From: Pseudomonadota bacterium | GTDB lineage: Bacteria; Pseudomonadota; Gammaproteobacteria; Burkholderiales; Methylophilaceae | Length of the DNA: 64,000 nt | Assembly: GCA_029782295.1 (NCBI GenBank) | Contig: JAKOVB010000089.1 | Span: forward strand, 372,001-436,000 | Direction: 5' to 3' | Part shown: positions 44,799 to 54,974 of the stretch, piece by piece | Layout: the number at the start of each line of letters is the position of its first letter | Position numbering within the stretch: position 1 is the stretch's first letter | The notes under the pieces: generated by a model | Database searches by the model: none | Told to the model about the DNA's origin: nothing | Seen by the model: the letters and a program-made list of their open reading frames with translations, nothing else | Made by a program: the position numbers and the translations under genes

Positions 44799-47700
44799 TC
44801 AGAAGTCGAAGCGTGCCTGCAGCCGGCCCGTGTGGCTCAGATACTGGTCTTTCACCTCGGCGTCATAGCTCAGCAACAGGTTTTGCACCACGTCCTTGTC
44901 GGAATGGCTCAGAATCAGGCTGGCGCCCAGGTTGGCCGCATCCCGCGCTGTTTTGACACCGCTGGTGGTAAACGCACCACCGCCCCCCGCAAAACTGGCC
45001 GTCGTTTCCTGTGCCGTATTCGCGAATTCGTGGTGCCAGATGGCGCGCAGTTCCAGCGCCGTACGGACCGGGCTCTCGTTCAGCGGGATCAGCACCTTGG
45101 CGCCAAGTCCTGAACGGACCGAATCGGTATCCTGGCTGCCCACGGTCAAGGCACCGATCCCGGTTTCGGTATATCCGTCCTGATCCAGGCGGCTATAGGT
45201 CAGGGAAGCAACCGGGGTCACGGTCGCGCTGCTCAGCTTGAAGGGCCAGCCGGCATCCACGCGTGCCGTATATTGCCAGGCATCATGGCTGCCGCTGACG
45301 GCGTTGCCGAGCACCAGGCGCTTGCTGTCATACTGGTGCTTGCCGAGGCCAAGGGTGGCGTTCAGATACCAGCCCTCCATGAGCATTGAGCCATACAACG
45401 TGGCCTGGTAGCTGTCGATGTCCGTCTTGTTGCCCTGATTGACCCCCTTGTCGTCGATGTTGGATTGCCCATAGCTGAAAGCGGCACCGACACGGGTACT
45501 GGTATTCAGCAGCGTATCCGTACCCAAGGCGAAACCGTAGGCGTCGGCGTTGTAGCCATCGACGTTATGGCGCCGGTTCTGGTCGCCACGGAAGCCGAAA
45601 CCCTGCAGCCACACACCGCTACCATTCGGTTGATCGCCGGTGGCAATGCCGCTCTTGCCGGTCAGTTGCGCCAGATGGGTCTCGCCCAGATGATTGTCCA
45701 CGAGACCGAATACCTTGTCGGTCACGCCGAGTGCGGCCTGGATGGTGGCCCCGTTGACTTCCGGGCGCAACTGCTCGCCTGCCCTGCGGACGTCGTCTGC
45801 GCTCGCCATGCTCAGCACGGCGCCGCCCAGCGCATTCACGCCCGCATTGTCCCCACCGTAGTTCATCAGGGCATTCAATGCGGAAGCACTGTTGCCGGCA
45901 ATGCCAATCGAACCCAGCGAAGCAATCGAATCGACCCCGATCACGAGGTTGCCGCCGGCATTCTTGGCCACATCCCAGGTCACCAGCGCGCTGTTCAGGC
46001 TGGAGATTTGCGGCAACGCCGAACCGTACAGGGTGTCCGCCACCTTGAACCATTCGCCCTGGTGGACGACGGCTTGCAGCCTGGGGGCCAGCGTGGTCGT
46101 GGTATCGATGGTGCTCGTCGTGCCATTCCAGATCTTGAGCGTCTGGCCCATGCCGGCGATGTTGGCGGACGGCGCATCCTGCGTCGATCCCGCACCGCTC
46201 CCGGTCACGGTCGGGACCAGCGTGATCGCGCTGGTGGCCGTCACCGTCTTGTCGAGGCCAACGATATTGCTGCTGGCCGTCCGGATCGTGAGATTGCCGT
46301 TGAAACTGCCCTCGTTTTCAAAGGTAAACGACTTGCTGCCGACGACCGTGAAATTGCCGGAAGCATTGATACCTGAAGTTCGTGCGGTGTACTCCCCCGG
46401 GCTGGCGTTGCTGCAACCGGTGCAAGTAGTATCACGCTGGTCCACGTCGATGTTGCCGGTGATGCTGCCCTCGGTCGCGTTGGTCAGTACATGGGTACCG
46501 TTGCTGAAGTAGAGGTTGCCCTGGATGCTGCCCTCGTTGGCAATGGTGCTGTCCAGTTGCCCCCAGTTGCTGTTGATGGCAAGGCGATTGTCCGCGGTCC
46601 CCAGCGTCGACAGGGCGTACCATCGGACGGCATTGCCGTTGACGGCCAGGATATCCCCCTGGATGGTGCCGCGGTTGGCAAGTTCCAGCGTCCGGATTTC
46701 GCCGGAATCCGACACCGATCCAATGGCAAAGCCATTGCCGGTATTGGAACGGATCGTCCCGTCATTCTCGATCACTTGCTCGCCGGCCCGCAGGTAGACC
46801 GCCGGGGTGAAGTTCCCGGTGGCTTCGATGATGCCGTGGTTATTGATAGTGATGGCATCCAGTTCCTCCTGGGAGTAAACCGCTGCCGCACTGCCCAGAC
46901 TCTGCTTGATCAGGGTACCCGACGTCGACGTGGTGGCTGTCAGCGCGGTCGCCGTGTTGTCGGCCAGGGTCAGGGTCGATGTCCGTGTAATCGCAATCGT
47001 GCCCGTGTTGTTGACGGTCAGGCTGGTGACCGCACCGCCACCGTCGATGCCGACCACGCCGCCGACCCCGGCATGGGAGGCCTGGATGGTCCCGGCGTTG
47101 TTGATGACGTAATCGCCGGCCACGTCCATGCTGATGGCCTTGGCGGAACTGGTATTGGAGCGGGAGGCCGTGCCCGAGATATTGCTGACGATCTCTGCCG
47201 CACCGATGCTCGCGGAGATCACGCCGGTGCTGCGATTGTTGATCTTATTCACCCCGGCGCCCGAGATCACGTTATAGGCGATCGGCAGCGTGCCCGTACC
47301 ATCGCCGAAATACGTGGCTGACAGGGCTGAATCCAGTGTCGCAATGCCGGTTCCGCTGTCATACGCCACGATGGTTTTCTTGTCCCCGGCGAAGAAATCG
47401 CCCGCGGCGCTGTCCAGACGGCCGAAGGTGACGGTCTGCCCCACTACGGTTGCCGGCTTGCCTGCGCCGATATTAAGGGTGGTGGCGCCGACGGCCGGCG
47501 CCGAGGCCGAACCGGGCGAGGTACCGGTCAGCGAAGTGTTGCCGACGGTCGCCGTCCCCATGAATACACCGTAACGCGTGCGATTTGCCGTTGCACCGGC
47601 GGCCAGCGTCGAACTGTTGTCGAGGGTACCGCTGTTGGTCAGGGTTTTGCCCAGGCCCTCGAACTGGATCAGGGCGTTGTTCGAATTGCTGATGCTCAGG

Positions 47701-47903
47701 TTACTGGTGATTTGACCGCTGTTGATCAGGTTGCCATCGCTGCCGGTACAGAATTCCGTCACCGCCGTGGAATAGGGGCTGGCCACGCTGCCCGAGCACC
47801 CGGCATATACACCGGAGGCTGCCAGCATCATCGGAATTGTGCTGGCAACGGCCAGCATCACCGGCTTGCGACGCACGGTGAAATTGTGAATGTCTTGCTG
47901 CAA
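44799..47903 (-). CDS. Autotransporter outer-membrane protein (type Va)
   Basis: A 1034-aa protein with an extended signal region (about 1-34, ending VYA), a beta-helix-like passenger of short repeats rich in N, G, S, T (about 40-700; for example NNGTI- and NEGSI-type turns), and a C-terminal 12-strand autotransporter barrel (about 765-1034) ending in RFDF. The passenger is likely surface-exposed, possibly an adhesin; no protease motif is seen. The start appears to be TTG, with GAGGAG 8 nt upstream. Confidence 0.88.
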   Translation of the reverse strand: MQQDIHNFTVRRKPVMLAVASTIPMMLAASGVYAGCSGSVASPYSTAVTEFCTGSDGNLINSGQITSNLSISNSNNALIQFEGLGKTLTNSGTLDNSSTLAAGATANRTRYGVFMGTATVGNTSLTGTSPGSASAPAVGATTLNIGAGKPATVVGQTVTFGRLDSAAGDFFAGDKKTIVAYDSGTGIATLDSALSATYFGDGTGTLPIAYNVISGAGVNKINNRSTGVISASIGAAEIVSNISGTASRSNTSSAKAISMDVAGDYVINNAGTIQASHAGVGGVVGIDGGGAVTSLTVNNTGTIAITRTSTLTLADNTATALTATTSTSGTLIKQSLGSAAAVYSQEELDAITINNHGIIEATGNFTPAVYLRAGEQVIENDGTIRSNTGNGFAIGSVSDSGEIRTLELANRGTIQGDILAVNGNAVRWYALSTLGTADNRLAINSNWGQLDSTIANEGSIQGNLYFSNGTHVLTNATEGSITGNIDVDQRDTTCTGCSNASPGEYTARTSGINASGNFTVVGSKSFTFENEGSFNGNLTIRTASSNIVGLDKTVTATSAITLVPTVTGSGAGSTQDAPSANIAGMGQTLKIWNGTTSTIDTTTTLAPRLQAVVHQGEWFKVADTLYGSALPQISSLNSALVTWDVAKNAGGNLVIGVDSIASLGSIGIAGNSASALNALMNYGGDNAGVNALGGAVLSMASADDVRRAGEQLRPEVNGATIQAALGVTDKVFGLVDNHLGETHLAQLTGKSGIATGDQPNGSGVWLQGFGFRGDQNRRHNVDGYNADAYGFALGTDTLLNTSTRVGAAFSYGQSNIDDKGVNQGNKTDIDSYQATLYGSMLMEGWYLNATLGLGKHQYDSKRLVLGNAVSGSHDAWQYTARVDAGWPFKLSSATVTPVASLTYSRLDQDGYTETGIGALTVGSQDTDSVRSGLGAKVLIPLNESPVRTALELRAIWHHEFANTAQETTASFAGGGGAFTTSGVKTARDAANLGASLILSHSDKDVVQNLLLSYDAEVKDQYLSHTGRLQARFDF

Positions 47904-48319
47904 AATGAATTCTCCTCGTTTGGCTGTTTTTTCTGCATCTGCACGACATGGGTGCGACCAGACAGGACTCGCAATTGCAAAGCCCGTGCCAAACGGTTTA
48001 ATTCATATACATCAATACGTTAATAAAATACGATTGACCATGCAAGACAGCATCCGGTTGCCATCAACCAGGGACTGGTTGTTATGAAACGACATCCACC
48101 ACCACCGTCGAGAACAGGCGGCATGGACAGTCGAAAGAGCCGGTGTTATGGTGCTGGCGCGGAACCAATCCTCGTCTGGATGATCGCAATCATCAGGCGA
48201 TTCCCCGAATGGAATTTTGTGGAGTGCCGCCGAGCTGGCATCCCGCTTGCAAGCTTATTACTGACGATGTCCCCGGACGCTCGTCATGACCATTAATCAT
48301 CTCTCTGGAGAAACAACGC
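47904..48319. other. 416-bp divergent intergenic region
   Basis: Separates the autotransporter (minus) from the beta-propeller gene (plus). It holds the GAGGAG site of the former, an AT-rich stretch near 48000-48050, and an inverted repeat CAACCA-GGGAC-TGGTTG (48065-48081). A 70-codon ORF at 48084-48296 has no recognisable features. No clear promoter pair could be assigned. Confidence 0.5.
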
Positions 48320-49378
48320 ATGAAGTCATTTCATTCGACCCGTCTGGCGACAGCGCTCCTGCTGGGCCTGGGTCTATCCTGCGCAGCACAGGCAGACGGA
48401 GAAAAAGTCGCTTACGTCTCCAACCAGGACGGCGGCGTCACCATCATTGACCTGGTGACCCTGGAAACCAGGGGCACCCTCGACATCGAGGCCAAGGGCC
48501 CGCGCGGCATCGGCGTCACGGCGGACGGCAAGCTGGTCGTCACCGCCAACAAGGACGACGGCAACATTTCCATCGTCGACACGACGACGAACCAGGTCCG
48601 CCACGTGAAGATCGGCAAGAATCCGGAATTCGTGCGTGTCTACGGCGACCGCGCCTACGTCACCTACGAACCGAGCGCCAAGTCCGGGCCGCCGCCCAAG
48701 CCGGGCAGCGAAGCCGCCAAGGAAGATGACGACGAAGACAAGATCCCCGGCCGCATCGCGATCGTCGACCTGAAGAAAGGCAAGGTCATCCGCGAGATCA
48801 TCGGCAAGCCGGAAACCGAGGGCGTCGAGTTCTCCAAGGACGGCAAGCGCATGATCGTGACCAATGAGTCCGACAGCTCCATCACCGTGCATGACATGAA
48901 GACCGGCAAATTGCTGAAGAGCCTGCCGGTCGGCATCTATGGCGAACGTCCGCGGGGCATCAAGGTGTCCCCGGATGGCCAGTCCTACGTGGCCACGCTG
49001 GAAATGTCGGACAAACTGCTGGTGCTGGACAGCCAGCTGGAACCGGTACGCGTGATTGACACCGGCAAGGCGCCCTATGGTGTCTCCTACGATCGCGACG
49101 GCAAGCGGATCTTCGTCGCCGCCGCCAAGCAGAAGGCGCTGCAAGTGTTTGATGCAGCCACGCTGCAAAAGATCAAGGATATCCCCACCGGCGACCGCTG
49201 CTGGCATTTCAGCTTCACCCCTGACGACAAGAACATCCTGCTGGCATGCGGCAAGTCCAACGAAGTGGTGGTGATCGACACCGACAAGCTGGAAGTGACC
49301 AAGCGCATCGGTGACAAGGAAATGCCCTGGGGCATCGTCACCTATCCGAAAGCGCTGGGCAGCCTGGATCGCCCCTGA
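48320..49378 (+). CDS. Periplasmic YVTN-family beta-propeller protein
   Basis: A 352-aa exported protein (signal peptide about 1-25, ending AQA) built from about seven propeller blades: AYVSNQDGGVTIIDL, VVTANKDDGNISIVDT, MIVTNESDSSITVHD, FVAAAKQKALQVFD. An acidic/Pro insertion (about 115-140) breaks one blade. Such propellers often accompany cytochromes or PQQ enzymes as scaffolds, but no haem motif is present and the function is unknown. GGAG is upstream. Confidence 0.85.
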   Translation: MKSFHSTRLATALLLGLGLSCAAQADGEKVAYVSNQDGGVTIIDLVTLETRGTLDIEAKGPRGIGVTADGKLVVTANKDDGNISIVDTTTNQVRHVKIGKNPEFVRVYGDRAYVTYEPSAKSGPPPKPGSEAAKEDDDEDKIPGRIAIVDLKKGKVIREIIGKPETEGVEFSKDGKRMIVTNESDSSITVHDMKTGKLLKSLPVGIYGERPRGIKVSPDGQSYVATLEMSDKLLVLDSQLEPVRVIDTGKAPYGVSYDRDGKRIFVAAAKQKALQVFDAATLQKIKDIPTGDRCWHFSFTPDDKNILLACGKSNEVVVIDTDKLEVTKRIGDKEMPWGIVTYPKALGSLDRP

Positions 49379-49400
49379 ATTCAGTTCCATTGATCGGGTT

Positions 49401-49420
49401 CCGGCCTGCCGCCAGGCCGG
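49401..49420 (+). terminator. Hairpin after the beta-propeller gene, possible terminator
   Basis: Perfect stem CCGGCCTG / CAGGCCGG with a four-base loop, 22 nt after the stop, followed by only three T. Weak as an intrinsic terminator. Confidence 0.45.
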
Positions 49421-49447
49421 TTTCACAGGAAGACCAGCGTCTGCTAG

Positions 49448-49657
49448 ATACGCCGGCATAATGGCACCAATGTCAATGTGCCGATTCTGGCCGTGACCGC
49501 CTTTGATGACCTCGCCCGACAGATCGAACTGTTCACCCTCGGCATCAACGACCACAGCGTCAAACCGGTGGTTACCGAGGAACTGGTCGCGAGTGAACAA
49601 TCTGGTGCGGCACCGACAGAAATAAGCACGCGCCGCCACGATTTCCAAGGAAGATAA
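49448..49657 (+). pseudogene. Remnant of a response-regulator receiver domain
   Basis: A 69-codon frame with no start codon, opened by an in-frame TAG, encodes PILAVTAFDD...LGINDHSVKPVV..EEL. This matches the last third of a receiver domain: the conserved Thr/Ser in AVTA and the conserved Lys-Pro in VKP. The phospho-Asp half and any output domain are missing. Lies between the propeller gene and the ugd terminator. Confidence 0.6.
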
Positions 49658-49694
49658 AAAAATCCCCGAGCGCCAGTGGCGCCGGGGATTTTTG
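49656..49694. terminator. Bidirectional rho-independent terminator
   Basis: AAAAATCCCC...GGGGATTTTT with an inner GCGCC/GGCGC stem and A/T runs on both sides. It ends the minus-strand alaA-to-ugd run and blocks plus-strand readthrough. A further TGCACG-N5-CGTGCA palindrome (49710-49726) lies between it and the ugd stop. Confidence 0.9.
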
Positions 49695-49730
49695 TTTTTT
49701 CAGGGCATGTGCACGGATCGCGTGCATCCC

Positions 49731-50897
49731 TCAGTCGGACCCGAACAGATCCCTCGTATAGACCTTGTCCCGGACGTCTTCGAGGTCGCGCGACATGCGG
49801 TTGGAGACGATCACGTCGGCCTTGCGCTTGAATTCGTCGAGATCCGTCAGCACGCGTGAGTTGAAGAACTCCGCCTCTTTCAGCTCAGGTTCGTACAGGA
49901 TCACTTCGATGCCCTTCGCCTTGATGCGCTTCATCACCCCCTGGATGCTGGAGGCGCGGAAGTTGTCCGAGCCGCTCTTCATGATCAGGCGATACACCCC
50001 GACCACCTTCGGCTGGCGCTTGATGATGCTGTCGGCGATGAAGTCCTTGCGCGTACTGTTGGACTGCACGATGGCGTTGATCATGTTTTGCGGCACGTCG
50101 CTGTAGTTGGCCAGCAACTGCTTGGTGTCCTTGGGCAGGCAGTAGCCGCCATAGCCGAACGAGGGATTGTTGTAGTGGCTGCCGATTCGCGGGTCGAGGC
50201 AGACCCCTTCGATGATCTGGCGGGTATCCAGGCCATGCGTGGAGGCATAGGTGTCCAGTTCGTTGAAATAGGCCACGCGCATGGCCAGGTAGGTATTGGC
50301 GAACAGCTTGATGGCCTCAGCTTCGGAACTGTCGGTCAGCAGCACCGGGATATCAGCCTTGAGGGCGCCTTCCTGCAACAGGCGGGCAAACTGCCGGGCA
50401 CGCTCGGAGATCTCGCCGACCACGATGCGGGAAGGATACAGGTTGTCGTACAACGCCTTGCCTTCGCGCAGAAACTCCGGCGAGAACATCAGGTTGTCGC
50501 AGCCGAGTTCCGCACGTACCTTGGCGGTGTATCCAACAGGAATGGTGGATTTGATCACCATCACCGCCTGGGGATTGATGGCCATGACGTCCCGGATCAC
50601 GGCTTCCACGGAACGGGTGTTGAAGTAATTGGTCTCGGTGTCGTAGTCGGTCGGGGTGGCAATGACGACGAAGTCCGCACCCTGATAGGCCTCCTGCTTG
50701 TCCAGGGTCGCGCGGAAATTCAGCGGCTTGTGCTGCAGGTAGTCCTCGATTTCGGCATCGGCGATGGGCGACACCTTGCGGTTCAGCATCTCCACCTTCT
50801 CCGGCACAATGTCCAGCGCCACCACTTCGTGCTTCTGCGCCAGCAGCACTCCGATGGAAAGCCCTACATAACCGGTTCCGGCAATCGCGATTTTCAT
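49731..50897 (-). CDS. ugd: UDP-glucose 6-dehydrogenase
   Basis: Makes UDP-glucuronate, a precursor for capsule, exopolysaccharide or lipid A decoration. The 388-aa product has the NAD motif [11 protein letters not shown] (about 5-15), the substrate segment FSPEFLREG and the catalytic Cys in [10 protein letters not shown]. It is the short form as in E. coli Ugd. The start at 50897 gives [12 protein letters not shown]; the longer frame adds non-conserved residues. 75 nt after thyA. Confidence 0.95.
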   Translation of the reverse strand: MKIAIAGTGYVGLSIGVLLAQKHEVVALDIVPEKVEMLNRKVSPIADAEIEDYLQHKPLNFRATLDKQEAYQGADFVVIATPTDYDTETNYFNTRSVEAVIRDVMAINPQAVMVIKSTIPVGYTAKVRAELGCDNLMFSPEFLREGKALYDNLYPSRIVVGEISERARQFARLLQEGALKADIPVLLTDSSEAEAIKLFANTYLAMRVAYFNELDTYASTHGLDTRQIIEGVCLDPRIGSHYNNPSFGYGGYCLPKDTKQLLANYSDVPQNMINAIVQSNSTRKDFIADSIIKRQPKVVGVYRLIMKSGSDNFRASSIQGVMKRIKAKGIEVILYEPELKEAEFFNSRVLTDLDEFKRKADVIVSNRMSRDLEDVRDKVYTRDLFGSD

Positions 50898-50972
50898 GTT
50901 GTTCAGTCCTGCGTGTTTTACTTGATTGGTCAATGCCCCCTGCATGCGCAAGGAACACCGTGATTCCACCGC

Positions 50973-51767
50973 TTAAACCGCCACGGGCGCCTTGATCGCC
51001 GGATGGGGATCGTAGTTTTCCAGAACGAAGTCTTCGAACTTGAAACCGAAGATATCCTTCACTTCCGGATTGATGCGCATGGTCGGCAGATGGCGCGGTT
51101 CACGCGAAAGTTGCTCACGCGTCTGCTCCAGGTGGTTCAGGTAGATATGGGCATCGCCCAGGGTATGCACGAAATCCCCCGCCTTGAGACCGCAGACCTG
51201 CGCCACCATCATGGTCAGCAGCGCGTAGGAAGCGATATTGAACGGCACGCCCAGGAAGATATCCGCGCTACGCTGATATAGCTGGCAGGAAAGCTTGCCA
51301 TCGGCGACGTAAAACTGGAAAAAGGCATGGCAAGGCGGCAGTTTCATCTGGTCTACGTCGGCCACATTCCAGGCAGTCACGATCAGGCGGCGTGAATCCG
51401 GGTTCTTCTTGATCGCCTCGACCACCTGGGTGATCTGGTCGATGTGTGTACCGTCCGGCTTGGGCCAGTTACGCCACTGGTAGCCATAGACCGGCCCCAG
51501 ATTGCCGTTTTCGTCGGCCCACTCGTCCCAGATGCTGACGCCGTTGTCCTTGAGGTACTGGATGTTGGTGCTGCCCTGCAGGAACCACAGGAGCTCATGG
51601 ATGATGGACTTGAGGTGGACCTTCTTGGTCGTCAGCAGCGGGAACCCTTCTTCCAGGTTGAATCGCATCTGGTAGCCGAACACCGAATAGGTGCCGGTGC
51701 CCGTGCGGTCTTCCTTTTTGTGGCCATGCTCGGTGACATGGCGCATCAGGTCGAGATACTGTTTCAT
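50973..51767 (-). CDS. thyA: Thymidylate synthase
   Basis: Methylates dUMP with methylene-THF. The 264-aa product has the catalytic Cys in [12 protein letters not shown], and [18 protein letters not shown]. Length equals E. coli ThyA. Follows thrC by 24 nt. Confidence 0.98.
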   Translation of the reverse strand: MKQYLDLMRHVTEHGHKKEDRTGTGTYSVFGYQMRFNLEEGFPLLTTKKVHLKSIIHELLWFLQGSTNIQYLKDNGVSIWDEWADENGNLGPVYGYQWRNWPKPDGTHIDQITQVVEAIKKNPDSRRLIVTAWNVADVDQMKLPPCHAFFQFYVADGKLSCQLYQRSADIFLGVPFNIASYALLTMMVAQVCGLKAGDFVHTLGDAHIYLNHLEQTREQLSREPRHLPTMRINPEVKDIFGFKFEDFVLENYDPHPAIKAPVAV

Positions 51768-51791
51768 GTCGCTCCCTGCAGAATCGCTGTT

Positions 51792-53219
51792 TTAGGAATG
51801 TGCCGCGACGAACTGCTTGATCGCGTCCATATCGACGTCCATCACTTCGAAGCGCTGCGGCAGGTTTTCCAGCCCGGCCAGATCAGCCGGACGCTCCGGT
51901 GCACGGCCCAGGGCCTCCTGAATGGCATCCTCGAACTTGGCCGGCAGCGCGGTTTCCAACACCACCATGGGTACGCTGGCCTCACGGTGCTCCAGCGCCA
52001 CTTTCAGGCCATCGGCCGTATGGGTATCAATGGTCACGCCGTACTTCGCGTGCGTGTCGCGGATGGTCTGCATACGGTAGGCGTGGTTGCTGGCGCCGGA
52101 GACGAAGCCATAATCGCCCACCTTGGCAAAGTACCCGCCTTCGTTCAGGTCGAACGCCCCACCGCTGTCGACCTTGCCCCACAGTTCGCGCATTTTCGCG
52201 CTGTCACGGCCGACCAGATCGAACACAAAACGCTCGAAGTTGGACGCCTTGCTGATATCCATGGAAGGGCTGCTGGTGTGGTAAGTCTGGGCGGAACCGC
52301 GCGGGCGATAAACGCCGGTGCGGAAGAATTCGTCGAGCACGTCGTTTTCGTTGGTGGCGACTACCAGCTTGCTCACCGGCAGGCCCATCATGCGGGCAAT
52401 GTGGCCGGCGCAGACGTTGCCGAAGTTGCCGGAAGGCACGGTGAAGCTGACCTTTTCGTCGTTGCTGCGGGTGACGGCAAAGTAGCCCTTGAAGTAGTAA
52501 ACCACTTGCGCGGCGATACGCCCCCAGTTGATGGAGTTCACGGCACCGATCTTGTATTGCGCCTTGAAGGCATGGTCGTTGGACACGGCCTTGACGATGT
52601 CCTGCGCGTCGTCGAACACGCCCTTCACGGCGATATTGAAAATGTTGGGGTCCTGCAGGCTGAACATCTGTGCCGTCTGGAAGCGGCTCATCTTCTGGTG
52701 CGGCGACAGCATGAACACCTTGATGCCCTTCTTGCCGCGCATCGCGTATTCGGCCGCGGAACCGGTATCGCCCGAAGTCGCGCCCAGGATGTTGATCTCG
52801 CGCCCGGTCTTGGCGAGCACGTACTCGAACAGGTTGCCGAGCAACTGCATCGCCATGTCCTTGAACGCCAGCGTCGGGCCGTTGGACAGCGACAGCAGGA
52901 ACAGCCCGTCTTCCAGTTTCACCGTCGGCGTGATGTCGTCGGCGTTCTGGCCTTCGCGGGTATGGCAATACACCTCTGCCGTGTAGGTGCGGTTGACGAT
53001 GTCACGCAAATCGGCCGCCGGAATGTCATCGGCAAAGCGCGACAGGATGGTGAACGCCAGTTCGCGATAGTTCATGGCGCGCATGGCTGCCAGATCGGTC
53101 GCTGAGAACTGGGGATAGCTTTCCGGCAGGTACAGGCCGCCATCCGGCGCCAGGCCGCCGAGCAGGATTTCGCTGAAAGTCTGTGACGGCGAATTGCCGC
53201 GTGTGCTGATGTATTTCAT
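51792..53219 (-). CDS. thrC: Threonine synthase
   Basis: PLP enzyme converting O-phosphohomoserine to threonine. The 475-aa product has the PLP-Lys in PTLAFKDMAMQ and phosphate-binding SGDTGSAAEYA, VPSGNFGNVCAG. The longer class, as in E. coli-unlike proteobacteria and yeast. 6 nt after hom. Confidence 0.96.
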   Translation of the reverse strand: MKYISTRGNSPSQTFSEILLGGLAPDGGLYLPESYPQFSATDLAAMRAMNYRELAFTILSRFADDIPAADLRDIVNRTYTAEVYCHTREGQNADDITPTVKLEDGLFLLSLSNGPTLAFKDMAMQLLGNLFEYVLAKTGREINILGATSGDTGSAAEYAMRGKKGIKVFMLSPHQKMSRFQTAQMFSLQDPNIFNIAVKGVFDDAQDIVKAVSNDHAFKAQYKIGAVNSINWGRIAAQVVYYFKGYFAVTRSNDEKVSFTVPSGNFGNVCAGHIARMMGLPVSKLVVATNENDVLDEFFRTGVYRPRGSAQTYHTSSPSMDISKASNFERFVFDLVGRDSAKMRELWGKVDSGGAFDLNEGGYFAKVGDYGFVSGASNHAYRMQTIRDTHAKYGVTIDTHTADGLKVALEHREASVPMVVLETALPAKFEDAIQEALGRAPERPADLAGLENLPQRFEVMDVDMDAIKQFVAAHS

Positions 53220-53225
53220 GGTCGT

Positions 53226-54539
53226 TTAGCCGTTCAGTTCTTCCAGGCGGATGCGGGTAATGCTGCCGGAAATGGCCGGCAGCGCTTCGATCTTGGCAAT
53301 CGCCTGATTGATGTTCTTTTCCACGGTAATGTGGGTAAGCATGATGATGTCGACTTCCTGCTCGCCTTCTGCCGGCTCCTTCTGCAGGAAGGCGTCGATG
53401 GAGATGGACAGGTCGCCCAGGATACGAGTGATATCGGCCAGCACGCCCGGCTGATCCTTCGCGCGCAAGCGCAGGTAGTACGCGGTGCGCACTTCGTCCA
53501 TCGGCAGGATGGGCAGGTCGGACAACTGGTCCGGCTGGAAAGCCAGGTGCGGTACGCGCTGGTGCGGGTCGGCGGTCGCCATGCGGGTTACATCGACCAG
53601 ATCAGCCACTACGGCGGATGCCGTCGGCTCTGCGCCGGCGCCCTTGCCGTAATACAGGGTCGGCCCCACGGCGTCACCCTTCACCAGCACGGCGTTCATG
53701 GCACCGTTGACATTGGCGATCAGGCGCTTTTCCGGGATCAGGGTCGGATGTACGCGCAGCTCGATGCCAGCGTCGGTACGCTTGGTGATGCCCAGCAGCT
53801 TGACGCGGTAGCCCAGTTGCTCGGCATAGCGAATATCGTCTCCCGTCAGCTTGGTAATGCCTTCGGTGTAGGCCTTGTCGAACTGCATCGGGATGCCGAA
53901 GCCAATCGCAGCCAGAATCATCAGCTTGTGTGCGGCGTCGATGCCCTCGACGTCGAACGTCGGATCCGCTTCGGCGTACCCCAGACGCTGCGCTTCCTTC
54001 AGCACCACGTCGAAGTCCAGGCCTTTCTCGCGCATCTCGGTCAGGATGAAATTGGTGGTGCCGTTGATGATGCCGGCGATCCATTCGATGCGGTTGGCGG
54101 TCAGGCCTTCACGCACGGCCTTGATGATGGGGATGCCCCCGGCCACGGCTGCTTCGAAGGCAACCATCACGCCCTTCTTCTGGGCCGCCGCGAAAATCTC
54201 GTTGCCATACACGGCCAGCAGCGCCTTGTTGGCGGTGACGACATGCTTGCCGTTCTCGATCGCCTTCAGCACCAGATCCTTGGCCACGGTGTAGCCGCCG
54301 ATCAATTCGACCACGATGTCGATGTTGGGGTCATTGACGACGGCAAACGCGTCATCCGTGACCTCGACCTTGCCGCCGGTCACTGTCCGGGCGAGTTCGA
54401 GGTTGCGATCCGCCACCTTGACGATCTGGATCGGACGCCCCGCGCGGCGGGTGATTTCTTCCTGATTACGGGTGAGTACAGTCCAGGTACCGCCACCGAC
54501 GGTCCCAATGCCCAGCAGGCCTACATTGATTGGTTTCAT
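53226..54539 (-). CDS. hom: Homoserine dehydrogenase with ACT domain
   Basis: Reduces aspartate semialdehyde to homoserine. The 437-aa product has the NAD(P) motif GLLGIGTVGGGT (about 8-19), the catalytic region FDVEGIDAAHKLMILA and a C-terminal ACT domain (about 350-430), so threonine feedback is likely. Its start overlaps the GNAT stop (ATGA). Confidence 0.97.
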   Translation of the reverse strand: MKPINVGLLGIGTVGGGTWTVLTRNQEEITRRAGRPIQIVKVADRNLELARTVTGGKVEVTDDAFAVVNDPNIDIVVELIGGYTVAKDLVLKAIENGKHVVTANKALLAVYGNEIFAAAQKKGVMVAFEAAVAGGIPIIKAVREGLTANRIEWIAGIINGTTNFILTEMREKGLDFDVVLKEAQRLGYAEADPTFDVEGIDAAHKLMILAAIGFGIPMQFDKAYTEGITKLTGDDIRYAEQLGYRVKLLGITKRTDAGIELRVHPTLIPEKRLIANVNGAMNAVLVKGDAVGPTLYYGKGAGAEPTASAVVADLVDVTRMATADPHQRVPHLAFQPDQLSDLPILPMDEVRTAYYLRLRAKDQPGVLADITRILGDLSISIDAFLQKEPAEGEQEVDIIMLTHITVEKNINQAIAKIEALPAISGSITRIRLEELNG

Positions 54540-54973
54540 AAGAACGACTTCTTGAAATTAAAAGCGGGAATCACAAACCCTTCCCGGAAGTAAAACTTGT
54601 GTGCCTGCGCACGCTGCGCGCCTGAATCCAGCACTAAACCGCTTGCCCCCAGTTTTCTGGCAACCGATTCAAGATGAGTCACCAGAGCGTGACCAATACC
54701 GGACGAACGATGCACCTCATCGGTCACCAGATCGTCTATATAGAATTTCAATCCGTCATAGGTATTTTCATGCCAGCGATAAACCGCCAGCCCCAGCACC
54801 TTGTCAGCTTCAACCGCCAGCGCCATGCGCGCCTCTTTGAGCACACGCTGCATCTTGGCCGAATAATCAGCAGGGAGATGAGGGCGTAACTGGCGATGCA
54901 CAGATTCGGCGCGGGACAGCCACTCCTTCCCCACCTCCTGATTGCCCTGGAATGATACTTCGACGATCTGCAT
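54536..54973 (-). CDS. GNAT-family N-acetyltransferase
   Basis: A 145-aa acetyltransferase with the acetyl-CoA loop VHRSSGIGHAL (R/Q-x-x-G-x-G/A type) and the closing YFREGF segment. Substrate unknown. ATG 54973 follows the alaA stop by one base; longer starts (54985, 55018) overlap alaA. Its place between alaA and hom hints at amino-acid or protein acetylation, but that is only context. Confidence 0.85.
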   Translation of the reverse strand: MQIVEVSFQGNQEVGKEWLSRAESVHRQLRPHLPADYSAKMQRVLKEARMALAVEADKVLGLAVYRWHENTYDGLKFYIDDLVTDEVHRSSGIGHALVTHLESVARKLGASGLVLDSGAQRAQAHKFYFREGFVIPAFNFKKSFL

Positions 54974-54974
54974 T

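Noticed and set aside
46400..46440. Possible haem motif in the autotransporter (CTGC region)
   Set aside because: The sequence is CTGCS, lacking the His that follows the second Cys in a haem site.
48084..48296. A 70-codon ORF in the gap before the beta-propeller gene
   Set aside because: No ribosome site, no recognisable motif, and low-complexity basic start; coding is not supported.
48374..49648. A 424-codon minus-strand frame opposite the beta-propeller gene
   Set aside because: The plus strand has a signal peptide, ribosome site and propeller repeats; the minus frame is a composition shadow.
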